Shown here: in pieces, positions 7,301-15,258 of the stretch
Numbering within the stretch: position 1 is the first letter of the stretch
Layout: every line of letters begins with the position of its first letter
Assembly: GCA_014859105.1 (NCBI GenBank)
Contig: JACUUX010000027.1
Coordinates: 1 to 34,845, forward strand
DNA from: Nitrospirota bacterium
GTDB taxonomy: Bacteria > Nitrospirota > Thermodesulfovibrionia > Thermodesulfovibrionales > SM23-35
Reading direction: 5' to 3'
DNA length: 34,845 nucleotides
Notes under the pieces: generated by a model
What the model saw: only the letters and a program-made list of their open reading frames with translations
What the model was told of the DNA's origin: nothing
Databases searched by the model: none
Made by a program: the position numbers and the translations under genes

Positions 7301-8906
7301 TTTCTTCACCCTCCATTCCCGGAAGTGGTTCATTACGCAGGTTCGTAGTTCGTTTCTTCTCCCCTTTACATATCAGAGCATTCGCTACCAATTCATGAAT
7401 ACCGCACACCTCTACTCCCGGCACCCAGTAATCCATTAGAGGTGGCAGGACAGCCCTGTCTATTGCGCACATGCATGCCAGCATGTTCACGCCATGTTTT
7501 TTGTGTACATGCCTTACTGCATTTGCCCTTGGCAAACCACCCCTCAACCTTAACTCCATATCTTCACCGGCATTTAAACCTGAACCGCTTCCACAGCAGA
7601 AAGTCTGTTCCCTTATGGTATTTGACGGCATTTCATAAAAGTTATTGCAGACGCTTTTTATAATATATCTCGGCTCTTCAAGAATCCCCATGGCTCTTGC
7701 GGGATTACATGAGTCATGAAAAGTCACTATGTAGTTATCATTTCTTTTGGGATCCAGGTTTAGTTTTCCATTTCTGATTAAATCTGAAGTAAATTCACAG
7801 ATATGTACCGTCTTGTTGGATATTGTATTTTCAAATTTTGTACCGGTAATAGGAGAAACAGGTTCTTCAAGGAAATCCATGGGCCCATACCATGTATTGT
7901 GGTACTGATGCCATACCCTCCACATATGACCGCATTCTCCGCCCATAACCCATTTTACTTTTAATCTTTTTGCTTCATTATAAATCTTGGCATGAAGCCT
8001 TTTTGCCATCTCATTCGAGGTAAAGAAACCAAAATCTCCACCTTCTGATGCAAAGGTACTCCATGTATAGTCGAGACCCAGTTCATGGAACAATAAAAGT
8101 TCACCCATTACAGTGAATGTGCCCGGGTCTGCAAATAAACTTCCTGAGGGGACAATAAAAAGAATCTCTGCGCCTTTTCTGTTAAATGTAGGCGTGACTT
8201 TTATTCCTGTAGCTCTCTCTAAATCTTTTACATATACGTCAAACATATCTACTATGGTATGTGGCTGGAGACCCATATGATTTCCCGTCCTGTAACAATT
8301 TGCGACAGGCCCTGCAATCCAATCGATATTCAATCCAAGCAGATTCAGTAATTCCCTCGCTAATATTGTAATTTCTGCTGTATCAATACCGTAAGGACAG
8401 AAAACTGAACAGCGCCGACATTCAGAACATTGAAAAGCATAGTACCATAACTCTTTTAGTACATTTATGTTTAGATCGCGTGCTCCGGCAATCTTTCCCA
8501 TGATTTTTCCTGATGTGGTGCAATATTTTCTATATAGAGATCTCAGAAGCTCTGCCCTCAATACAGGCATATTCTTAGGGTCTCCACTCCCGATAAAATA
8601 ATGACACTTGTCTGCACATGCACCGCACCGCACACAAATATCAAGGAAGAGCCTGAATGAACGGTATTTGTCAACCCGCTCCCTCAAACCTTCGATAAAT
8701 ATCTCCTGCCAGTTTTCAGGCAGTTTCCAATCTTCGTCTGTTACTAACCATGACCTCGGGTTTGGAAAATCAACATATTTAAGGTTTTTTGGCTTTCCAG
8801 CGTAACAATACATGCCTGGTCTGATTACAGTTGGGGTATCCATCCAGTTTGTTTTTGGAGTCGTGTAATGTATTTTTGCTAGTTCTTCTGGTTTTGGTGT
8901 CGCCAT
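7293..8906 (-). CDS. dsrK: DsrK, heterodisulfide-reductase-like catalytic subunit of DsrMKJOP
   Basis: 537 residues. Two ferredoxin-type [4Fe-4S] motifs (CVRCGACADKCHYF, CSECRRCSVFCPYG) are followed by two CCG-type domains related to HdrD, including CCGSGSGLNAGED near the C terminus, which hold the special catalytic [4Fe-4S] cluster. DsrK is the cytoplasmic subunit thought to reduce the DsrC trisulfide made by DsrAB, drawing electrons from DsrM. GTG at 8912 is possible, but AAAAGGAG five bases before the ATG at 8906 makes 8906 the better start. The dsrM stop lies at 8911-8909, just before it. Confidence 0.96.
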   Translation of the reverse strand: MATPKPEELAKIHYTTPKTNWMDTPTVIRPGMYCYAGKPKNLKYVDFPNPRSWLVTDEDWKLPENWQEIFIEGLRERVDKYRSFRLFLDICVRCGACADKCHYFIGSGDPKNMPVLRAELLRSLYRKYCTTSGKIMGKIAGARDLNINVLKELWYYAFQCSECRRCSVFCPYGIDTAEITILARELLNLLGLNIDWIAGPVANCYRTGNHMGLQPHTIVDMFDVYVKDLERATGIKVTPTFNRKGAEILFIVPSGSLFADPGTFTVMGELLLFHELGLDYTWSTFASEGGDFGFFTSNEMAKRLHAKIYNEAKRLKVKWVMGGECGHMWRVWHQYHNTWYGPMDFLEEPVSPITGTKFENTISNKTVHICEFTSDLIRNGKLNLDPKRNDNYIVTFHDSCNPARAMGILEEPRYIIKSVCNNFYEMPSNTIREQTFCCGSGSGLNAGEDMELRLRGGLPRANAVRHVHKKHGVNMLACMCAIDRAVLPPLMDYWVPGVEVCGIHELVANALICKGEKKRTTNLRNEPLPGMEGEENV

Positions 8907-8908
8907 AC

Positions 8909-9901
8909 TCACTCCTTTTCTAATGGTAATCCTGCTGATTTCATCTTGTCTCTAAACTCTTCTTCATATTCTTCATAGGTATGAATCTTCACAGGATAAT
9001 CCCATGGATTTACATGTCTTTTATAACGGTTATTATTTGCCAGATTCCTCGTGGGACTTAAAAATACACCCGCCATATGCATCAGCTTGCTCATCGGGAA
9101 ATATGCAAAGAGTACACTGATAAGGAATAAGTGAATATAAAAGATGATATCGATGCCTTGTGGCACAACAGGCTTCAGGGTAACCAGACCCATAGTCAAT
9201 TCCTTTACCCCTACAATATCTGTTTTGAAGAAATAGCGCATTAGAACCCCTGAAGCTCCTATAGCAAAAATCAGCAATAAGGGAAAATAATCAGCCGCAA
9301 GAGATATATAACGCATTTGCGGTATGATAACTCTCCTTAAAAAGAGGAATGTCACCGCAGCCAGAAAAATGATATTTGTAATATAGACGACAGGGGCACC
9401 AACCTGGAAAAATCCGTCAAGTGTCTCCAGAATTTCAATAAACCAGGGGACCGGCTCGAAGAACAGTCTCAAGTGTCTGGTAAGGATAATTAAAAAGGTC
9501 CAGTGAAATGCCAAACCGCCTAACCAGAGCCATTTCGTTGAACCATATGAGAGATGAGGTCCCTCATTCAATTCTGTTTTTGTATTCCTGAACAAAGAAC
9601 GGAATACCAGTACCTCAAGAGCCATTCTGATTAGTACACCAAGCCCGGTGAAAGGATTATCAGTCTTACTGTATTTAATCCAGGGCAGGGATTTCTGTTG
9701 TCCGGTAGTTGTTGGGATACGAAACGGGACAGGTATACGTCCCCATTTTATGACCCGGAAAACGATTCCTACAATAAAAGTAAGTAAAGCTGCATATGGA
9801 AATATAATTCCGAAAAGATAGTGGAGGTTAGCAGCTTGCACTCCAATGAATACGATTACAATAAGCGCTATAACCGTGAATAAGGAAAATAAAAGTCCCA
9901 T
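8909..9901 (-). CDS. dsrM: DsrM, NarI-like cytochrome b subunit of DsrMKJOP
   Basis: 330 residues with two N-terminal hydrophobic segments, then a NarI-type bundle. Membrane histidines suitable for heme b are visible (AFHWTFLIILTRHLRLF and the IYIHLFLISVLFAYFPMSKLMH region). DsrM oxidises or reduces menaquinone and passes electrons to DsrK. The C-terminal cytoplasmic tail (NRYKRHVNPWDYPVKIHTYE) is typical of DsrM/HmeC. It begins 4 nt after the RsbRD_N gene and is contiguous with dsrK. Confidence 0.96.
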   Translation of the reverse strand: MGLLFSLFTVIALIVIVFIGVQAANLHYLFGIIFPYAALLTFIVGIVFRVIKWGRIPVPFRIPTTTGQQKSLPWIKYSKTDNPFTGLGVLIRMALEVLVFRSLFRNTKTELNEGPHLSYGSTKWLWLGGLAFHWTFLIILTRHLRLFFEPVPWFIEILETLDGFFQVGAPVVYITNIIFLAAVTFLFLRRVIIPQMRYISLAADYFPLLLIFAIGASGVLMRYFFKTDIVGVKELTMGLVTLKPVVPQGIDIIFYIHLFLISVLFAYFPMSKLMHMAGVFLSPTRNLANNNRYKRHVNPWDYPVKIHTYEEYEEEFRDKMKSAGLPLEKE

Positions 9902-9905
9902 GTTG

Positions 9906-10469
9906 TTACCCCTTTATATTTTCTTTTTTAAAAATTTCTGGTTCGTTATCAGGTCTCTGCTCATCTATATCATAGACAAGATTTGCCATTTTCAAAAGCC
10001 TGTTCGTCATATTCCTAACTTCATTTACTCTGATTTCAAAAATTTTTTCGCGGCACTTCATATAGATATCGAATGATAGGAGTGCTATTCTGTCTATGTT
10101 GGATTCAAATGACTGAAATTCATCAGAGAGATGATTTTTCTTGATATCGTCTCCCATCTCCTCTCTGATAATTTTCTTCAAGAGAAAAATAAAAGAAACT
10201 GCCCGTGAAGGAGTAAAATCCTGGACTGCTTTGACCCTTATGATATCATCAAGCTTCGAGATACATTTGTCGGAATATATGTCATGAAGGAGTTCGTCAA
10301 ATAAATCCTCGATTCCCTGTGAAATGGTACATCCAACCGGATTGGCAAACCGATCTTTTTGCTTTTTTAAAAAGTTTGAAGAATCAGATGGATAATCCTC
10401 CACTATTTCTTCAAACCACCTTTTCAAAATAAAGGATTTCTTTTCTGAAAGGAGGTTCATTAGATCCAT
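9906..10469 (-). CDS. RsbRD_N-domain protein in the dsrMKJOP operon
   Basis: 187 residues, helical and soluble, starting MDLMNLLSEKKSFILKRWFE. The pattern (N-terminal L-x-x-K-x-x-x-I-x-x-R-W, then NPVGCTISQGIEDLFDELL and an FTPSRAVSFIFLLKKIIREE helix) matches the RsbRD N-terminal sensor domain (PF14361-type), often seen just upstream of dsrM in sulfate reducers. The STAS domain of the full RsbR is absent. It is separated from dsrM by only 4 nt, so it should be expressed with the complex. Its role is unknown; a redox or globin-like sensing or assembly role is inference. A TAG codon just before the ATG fixes the start. Confidence 0.75.
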   Translation of the reverse strand: MDLMNLLSEKKSFILKRWFEEIVEDYPSDSSNFLKKQKDRFANPVGCTISQGIEDLFDELLHDIYSDKCISKLDDIIRVKAVQDFTPSRAVSFIFLLKKIIREEMGDDIKKNHLSDEFQSFESNIDRIALLSFDIYMKCREKIFEIRVNEVRNMTNRLLKMANLVYDIDEQRPDNEPEIFKKENIKG

Positions 10470-10567
10470 AATCTAATATGCAAATCTCCTTTTGGTTTTA
10501 AATTATATTCCTCACTTGGTTAACTTGATTTTATATTCTTAAAAATAAAATCAAATTGAACATTATT

Positions 10568-10600
10568 GAGCAAGAAGTAAGAACATCTTATTTCTTGCTC
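10568..10600 (-). terminator. Hairpin between dsrC and the RsbRD_N gene
   Basis: GAGCAAGAAGTAAG pairs with CTTATTTCTTGCTC (one G-T) around a 5-nt loop AACAT. It lies 24 nt beyond the dsrC stop without a strict T-run. It could terminate part of the transcripts or protect the 3' end of an abundant dsrC mRNA, while some transcription continues into dsrMKJOP. Confidence 0.55.
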
Positions 10601-10623
10601 TTTCACTTTATAAACTTTATAAA

Positions 10624-10959
10624 TTATACGCAACCTGTTGGTTTTGGAAGACCGGCGTATCTACATGCCTGTACCGCAGGCCCGGCTGGGAAAAGCTTAT
10701 ACAGGTACTTCGTATTACCTTTTTCAGGGCCCATAACCTTACCAATTTCCTTAACAAGTATTTTTATCATGGGAGCAATCTGGAATTTAATGAAATATTC
10801 TCTCAAGAAATTAATAATATCCCAGTGTTCCTGTGTGAGCTCCACCCCGTCTTTTTCTGCCATCATCGTTGCCATTCCCGGCAGCCATCCCTCCCAGTCC
10901 ATAAGAAATCCATCCTCGTCCAAGTCATACTGTTTTCCTTCAAATTCCATCTGCGGCAT
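10624..10959 (-). CDS. dsrC: DsrC, sulfur-carrier substrate of DsrAB
   Basis: 111 residues of the DsrC/TusE family. The flexible C-terminal arm CRYAGLPKPTGCV has both redox cysteines, Cys99 and the penultimate Cys110, spaced 11 apart, so it is a functional DsrC and not a single-cysteine TusE. DsrAB loads sulfite-derived sulfur between these cysteines as a trisulfide, which DsrMKJOP then reduces to sulfide. GGAGG lies 9 nt before the ATG. It heads the run leading to the RsbRD_N gene and dsrMKJOP, separated from them by a hairpin. 10960-11250 holds only its leader and the dsrN terminator; I see no convincing promoter hexamers there. Confidence 0.96.
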   Translation of the reverse strand: MPQMEFEGKQYDLDEDGFLMDWEGWLPGMATMMAEKDGVELTQEHWDIINFLREYFIKFQIAPMIKILVKEIGKVMGPEKGNTKYLYKLFPAGPAVQACRYAGLPKPTGCV

Positions 10960-11115
10960 CTGACTACCTCCTTTGTTTTTTTGTTATTTAATTTTTTGAT
11001 AGAAGATATCTCCCATCAAACTAGGCCAAACATATTAACATGTAAATATAAATATTACAAATGCTTGCAAACAGGTTATAAAACCTAATACAAATATATA
11101 CTCATAGTCAAATAA

Positions 11116-11143
11116 AAAAAACTTATTAATAGATAAGTTTTTT
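11116..11143 (-). terminator. Intrinsic terminator of the YcaO-dsrN transcript
   Basis: On the minus strand AAAAAACTTAT pairs with ATAAGTTTTTT around CTATTA, and the T-run continues (TTATTTG). It lies about 110 nt downstream of the dsrN stop and upstream of dsrC. Confidence 0.6.
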
Positions 11144-11250
11144 AGAAAAATCCCATTTTTAGACAATTCATTTGTGAACATTTTAAATTTTGATGAATTT
11201 TTTGCTTTGTAATAAAACTCAGTCTACATTACATAAGCTATCTGTAAAAG

Positions 11251-12660
11251 TCAACCTAAAGTTATAATTTTATGTTTTTTATAAGTTTGTGTAGTATTAA
11301 TCATTCCATATGTCCATTCTTTTGTGCCCAGAGCGTGAAGATGTGTGTAAGTAGCAAGTACATTTTTATAACATAACCCGTCCATTTCATCCATAATTCC
11401 TGTTCCTTTCCTCATTCTGAAAGAAAAATACGTATCTGTCCGGCCTTTAATCTCGACCACATGTGAATAATGAAATTCATGGCCATTCATAACCTGACCG
11501 GTCTTAAAATAAGGATTAGGAGTATCTACTTCCACAATAGTATAACCATGACCCCGGGGTTTTTTACTCACAGCAATAATAATAGGAAGAACTCCAACCA
11601 TTGGATAATTTTTCCCATTCCAGATTAAGCCATCAGCAAGATACATAAGCCCTCCACATTCAGCGTATATAGGCAAACCATCTTCAGCAGCTTGCCTGAT
11701 AGCCCGTCTTAATTTTTCATTAGAGGATAGTATTTCAGCATGTGTTTCAGGAAACCCTCCTCCTATATAGAGGCCGTCGATATCAGACGGGAAATCGTCC
11801 TTTAAGGCACTGAATTCTGAGAGTTTTGCACCCGATCTTTTCAAAGCATCTAAATTTTCCTGATAGTAAAACTGGAAAGCTGAATCACGAATGACACCAA
11901 TCCTCACCCCCTCCCTTGCCCTCCCCCCTCGAGGGGGAGGGATGGGTGGGGGGGTGACTCCCAAAGGGGCTGCCTCATTAGCAATCTCCCACAATTTCTC
12001 CAGATCAAGATATTTTCTAACTATATGAGACGCTGTATTTATTGCCTCTTCAGCCACGGGATGTTCTTGAGGGGGTACTAAGCCCAGGTGTCTACCCGGA
12101 AATTGAACGTCCTTTAATCTCGGGATCGCACCAATTACTGGCAGGTGACAATAATTTTCTATGCTTTTGCGGATAATTGTCTCGTGTCTTAGACCGGCTA
12201 ATTTATTAAGTATTACACCTTCTATTAATACTTCAGGGTCAAGCATCTGACATCCGAGCACCAGCGCAGCTACTGTTCTGGTTACCTTTGTGCAATCAAC
12301 AACAAGGACGACCGGAGATTTTAAAACCTTTGCTATTTCCGCTGTACTCACACTCCCTGTTTCATCCATGCCGTCATAAAGACCACGATTACCTTCAATA
12401 ACTGCTATGTCTGAGTTTTTTGTATGATGGCTGAAAGAGGATAGCACCTGCTCTTTATTCATTAAAAAGAGGTCAATATTATAGCAGGGATGATTGGCTC
12501 CATAATTGAGCCAGGACATATCAATATAATCAGGTCCTTTTTTAAAGGGAGTGACTTTATATCCCTGTTTTTGCCAGAAATGGCAAAGGCCCACACTGAT
12601 TACGGTTTTTCCTGTATCACCACCAAGTCCTGCAATGGTAAGTCTGGGACAATCGATCAT
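11251..12660 (-). CDS. dsrN: DsrN-type siroheme amidase (CobB/CbiA family glutamine amidotransferase)
   Basis: 469 residues. The N-terminal ATP-dependent synthetase domain has the P-loop GLGGDTGKT and VIEGNRGLYDG, and the C-terminal class I glutaminase domain has the nucleophile in YAECGGLMYL and the histidine in THLHALG. CbiA amidates cobyrinate at a and c; the paralog DsrN in dsr clusters is assigned to siroheme amide formation for DsrAB. No cobalamin genes surround it and dsr genes lie on both sides, so DsrN is preferred. The linker between the domains carries an in-frame repeat (PPPIPPPRGGRAREG). The ATG overlaps the YcaO stop by 4 nt. A CbiA role cannot be excluded. Confidence 0.8.
   Translation of the reverse strand: MIDCPRLTIAGLGGDTGKTVISVGLCHFWQKQGYKVTPFKKGPDYIDMSWLNYGANHPCYNIDLFLMNKEQVLSSFSHHTKNSDIAVIEGNRGLYDGMDETGSVSTAEIAKVLKSPVVLVVDCTKVTRTVAALVLGCQMLDPEVLIEGVILNKLAGLRHETIIRKSIENYCHLPVIGAIPRLKDVQFPGRHLGLVPPQEHPVAEEAINTASHIVRKYLDLEKLWEIANEAAPLGVTPPPIPPPRGGRAREGVRIGVIRDSAFQFYYQENLDALKRSGAKLSEFSALKDDFPSDIDGLYIGGGFPETHAEILSSNEKLRRAIRQAAEDGLPIYAECGGLMYLADGLIWNGKNYPMVGVLPIIIAVSKKPRGHGYTIVEVDTPNPYFKTGQVMNGHEFHYSHVVEIKGRTDTYFSFRMRKGTGIMDEMDGLCYKNVLATYTHLHALGTKEWTYGMINTTQTYKKHKIITLG
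11905..11954 (-). repeat. 50-nt CCCTCC-palindrome inserted in frame in dsrN
   Basis: This 50-nt block, with a CCCTCCCCCTCGAGGGGGAGGG-type core, matches 32213-32262 inside mnmA at 48 of 50 positions. In dsrN it adds about 16 proline/arginine/glycine-rich residues between the two enzyme domains, in the frame TPPPIPPPRGG. No stop is created. Confidence 0.85.
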
Positions 12661-14387
12661 TTTTCGGGTGAGCCCGCATTCATAATTTTTAAATAATCCC
12701 TGAATTGTCTCTTACTAAAATTTGAGTACTTATCAAAATCAGGCAACATCTCCATTCCGGGTATTATCGCCCTAACAGCAGGAATGTCTAAGTCTTTTTT
12801 TGTCAGATTTACATAAATGGGATGCAAACCGTTCATCATTAATAACTTCTCTAATATCCATAAATCATTATTTACATTTCCTGAGGAATAGTTCGGAAGC
12901 TTCTCATACTTTACTGTACTCTGAATTTCTTCTGTTAAAGGTTTTGTTGAATAGTTGCCAGAGAGAAAGTAGGTAGATGTTAATTCGCATAATGCCCTGT
13001 TTATAGCAATCTTCCCATCCAGATGTGCACCCCATCCTCTCGAAAATCCACCTCTGGAATGGATAAAGAACGCCTTATAGCAGGGAACTCCAATCTCAGA
13101 CGTTAAATCTAAGAATTGTATGTGAACGCCTTTTTTCTTCCAGGTAGTCAGGGTGTTATTTAAAATGGGATCCTCTGCTTCTAATAGAAAGTACCTGTCT
13201 GGAGAGAAAAGCATAACCTTCTCTGAATCCCTTTCTATATATTCTAATAGAGCGCAAAGTTTGGCTTCTTCCATTGTATTCCCTGAAGCCAGGCCATTTG
13301 TTGTAGTACCCTGGCTGTAGAGGTCGATCTCATCAAAATTACCCGAAGAAATAAGAAAAGCAAATTGTGCTGGTATATAAATCTCTCTGGAACCACCTTC
13401 ATCAACTTCTTCAGCGATAATCCAGTATAATTCTTGATCTTCGTAGGGAACTTCGAGATTCATTTTGTTTGGGTCGAGAACATTTTGTCCTTTATCTCTC
13501 AGTTCGCTATCCCTCGATTTAATAAGACTGTATTCTCTCTTATATCCAATGGATTGATTGTTATAAAAATTTGCTAATGCTGAATATCTCTCTACTATCT
13601 CCATTAAGGCAGAGGCCCTTGCCTCATCTTCTGTCAGGCCTTTCCCATACTCTCGCAAAGCACCCTCAAGTACCCAGTTATTTCTTCCCACGGCTACCTC
13701 TATATGGACTTTCCATCTTCTTATAAAGGCATAAGGACTGACACTCCATTCTACCTTTATGTCGTCATCGTCAAGCAGCACGTCCTTGATTAGCGGATTA
13801 TTCAATATCTTATCTATAGTCTCCTTCGGCTCTATGACCCTTATCGAGGTCCCTGTATCAAAGGATTTATCATTCGATCCTGAATATACATCTCGTATAT
13901 GAATTATCCTGCCTTCAGCAAGGGAACCTGAATCAAAAGGAATGGGAAATGTAGTAGATTTAAAGGGTGATAAGTCCATGTGATAGTATTTATTCCTTGA
14001 AAACATATCCATCCAAAAAAGACGGGATTCGAGATTTCCATCCAGGGACCATCTTATATAAATCAATGGTGTATGCCCGGCTAATAGGTGTATATCTATA
14101 TCATTAAATTTTTCTTTAAGTCTATAAAATGTATTGTATGAAATGCATGTTTCGTAAAGACATGCTAATAATGAGAAATCATCTGCTTTTTTAGCTTTCT
14201 CTATTAATTCACCAAGTTCACTCTCATCGAATTCTTCTAACCGGCTTATTAGATACTTGTACATAAACTTATCGTTTGGACGGGACCGGAGATATTCAAT
14301 AATTTCCTCAACGGTCAACTCCTTAGCCGGTACGATAGAAAGGAGATCAAAAACTATACCTCGAATTAGCTCTATTGTATAAATCAT
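12657..14387 (-). CDS. YcaO-domain protein coupled to dsrN
   Basis: 576 residues. The YcaO core (about residues 210-490) shows the ATP-binding motifs GKGLTEDEARASALMEIVER near residue 248 and GLASGNTMEEAKLCALLEYI near residue 365, plus the conserved aromatic/glycine segment SRGGFSRGWGAHLD. YcaO enzymes use ATP to activate a peptide backbone amide, making azolines or, with a sulfur donor, thioamides. The first 200 residues form an additional helical domain I do not recognise. There is no proline-rich C terminus of the azoline cyclases, no TfuA and no precursor-peptide gene nearby. The stop overlaps the dsrN ATG by 4 nt, suggesting a joint role in the Dsr system; substrate unknown. Confidence 0.85.
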   Translation of the reverse strand: MIYTIELIRGIVFDLLSIVPAKELTVEEIIEYLRSRPNDKFMYKYLISRLEEFDESELGELIEKAKKADDFSLLACLYETCISYNTFYRLKEKFNDIDIHLLAGHTPLIYIRWSLDGNLESRLFWMDMFSRNKYYHMDLSPFKSTTFPIPFDSGSLAEGRIIHIRDVYSGSNDKSFDTGTSIRVIEPKETIDKILNNPLIKDVLLDDDDIKVEWSVSPYAFIRRWKVHIEVAVGRNNWVLEGALREYGKGLTEDEARASALMEIVERYSALANFYNNQSIGYKREYSLIKSRDSELRDKGQNVLDPNKMNLEVPYEDQELYWIIAEEVDEGGSREIYIPAQFAFLISSGNFDEIDLYSQGTTTNGLASGNTMEEAKLCALLEYIERDSEKVMLFSPDRYFLLEAEDPILNNTLTTWKKKGVHIQFLDLTSEIGVPCYKAFFIHSRGGFSRGWGAHLDGKIAINRALCELTSTYFLSGNYSTKPLTEEIQSTVKYEKLPNYSSGNVNNDLWILEKLLMMNGLHPIYVNLTKKDLDIPAVRAIIPGMEMLPDFDKYSNFSKRQFRDYLKIMNAGSPEK

Positions 14388-14442
14388 TAAGTCTGTTCCT
14401 TTATTATGTCGCCTTCAGCTTCTTAGCTATTATTTGTATAAT

Positions 14443-14551
14443 GTCATTCTCCCGCCTGTCGGGAATTTCCCCCTCTGTCATTGCTGCTTGTCGGCAATCC
14501 TTCCCGCTCAGTCGGGGATCGGAAAAAAGATTCCGCACAAGCCGGAATGAC
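14443..14551. repeat. Cluster of GTCATTCC-type palindromes
   Basis: Three imperfect palindromes follow one another: GTCATTCTCCCGCCTGTCGG, GTCATTGCTGCTTGTCGGCA, and GATTCCGCACAAGCCGGAAT ending in GAC. The 14388-14652 gap between the YcaO and FmdB genes contains these repeats and no credible gene; short plus-strand ORFs here are repeat readings. Confidence 0.75.
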
Positions 14552-14652
14552 ATCACCGGACAAAATCCCAAATGACGGTGTAATAGTATTAACTTTTTGC
14601 AACAGTCAGGTTTACTGCATCTCCGCCAAGGCTTGTAATGGCAAGCAGCAGA

Positions 14653-14889
14653 TCATCTTTTAGGTCCAGGCACCTCTATTGTAGTACAGGTACTATCACC
14701 GCATTCCCTGACTGTTCGGGTAGGCCCTCCACTGCGAGACTTAATAACTCCTATCCTGCTCAAGGCTCGCTCAACCTTTTTATGCCCGCATTTCGGGCAC
14801 TTCATCTCAACTTTTTCGCTCTCTTTTTTAAGATTTAAAATCTCGAAGATATGTCCACACTGGAGACAGCGAAATTCGTAAATAGGCAT
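14653..14889 (-). CDS. FmdB-family zinc ribbon protein
   Basis: 78 residues beginning MPIYEFRCLQCGHIFEI, with two C-x-x-C knuckles (CLQCGH and CPKCGH) that make one zinc ribbon, followed by an arginine/serine-rich tail with two extra cysteines. FmdB-type proteins are often annotated as regulators, but their biochemical role is mostly unknown. It lies in the dsr-associated run on the minus strand, upstream of the YcaO gene but separated by a repeat cluster, so cotranscription is uncertain. A +1 frame is open for a further 26 codons past its stop. Confidence 0.85.
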   Translation of the reverse strand: MPIYEFRCLQCGHIFEILNLKKESEKVEMKCPKCGHKKVERALSRIGVIKSRSGGPTRTVRECGDSTCTTIEVPGPKR

Positions 14890-14966
14890 AGAATTTTCCC
14901 CTTTTCAAAAATCCTGCAGTAAAAATTTATACTAAAAAAAATAATAACACGGTTTACACGACTTTG

Positions 14967-14992
14967 GTCATTCCTGCCTGCGCAGGAATGAC
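14967..14992. repeat. Perfect GTCATTCCTGC palindrome
   Basis: GTCATTCCTGC pairs with GCAGGAATGAC around CTGC (11-bp stem). It belongs to the same repeat family as 14443, 19575, 20176, 24065 and 29433, and sits between the FmdB and winged-helix genes, where it may also act as a transcript end. Confidence 0.8.
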
Positions 14993-15048
14993 ACTATTAA
15001 AACTGTCTCCACAATATCTTTACTTAATTGGGTTTAATTAATTCGTTT

Positions 15049-15258
15049 CTAAGATTTTAGCTTATATCCCCCTACCCCGGCAGCCCTGCCTGCACCCACA
15101 ATCTTCCCTTCAAGTTCCATTTCTTTGATACATTGCATTACTGTTTTAAAATCTAAACCTGTTCCTTTCTTGATCTCGGCTTGAGTCGCTACTCCTTTTT
15201 CACTTTCCTTAAAGCTCCCTAAAAAATCAAGAATCTTTTGCTTTGCCTCTTCGTTCAT
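15049..15258 (-). CDS. Small winged-helix protein next to dsr genes
   Basis: 69 residues: helix MNEEAKQKILDFLGSF, then a helix-turn-helix (TQAEIKKGTGLDFKTVMQCI), a third helix and a glycine-rich wing (GAGRAAGVGGYKL). Size and order match stand-alone winged-helix domains and recall DsrD, though the sequence is clearly different from the DsrD at 19814 and lacks its STGSTTMYGLKG segment. It could bind DNA as a local regulator or act as a protein-binding module. AGGGAGGAAAAA before the ATG gives a good ribosome-binding site. Confidence 0.75.
   Translation of the reverse strand: MNEEAKQKILDFLGSFKESEKGVATQAEIKKGTGLDFKTVMQCIKEMELEGKIVGAGRAAGVGGYKLKS

Noticed and set aside
10556-10963. 135-residue plus-strand ORF opposite dsrC
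   Set aside because: It is the antisense of dsrC and of the hairpin beyond it.
10960-11110. dsrC promoter with TTGCAA and ATTTAC, or TTGACT at 11105
   Set aside because: Spacing or the -10 hexamer is too poor; not listed as a feature.
11251-12660. CbiA (cobyrinate a,c-diamide synthase) for cobalamin synthesis
   Set aside because: Sequence alone cannot exclude it, but no other cobalamin gene is near and the dsr context favours DsrN.
14375-14663. Short plus-strand ORFs in the YcaO-FmdB gap
   Set aside because: They consist of GTCATTCC repeats and have no start signals.
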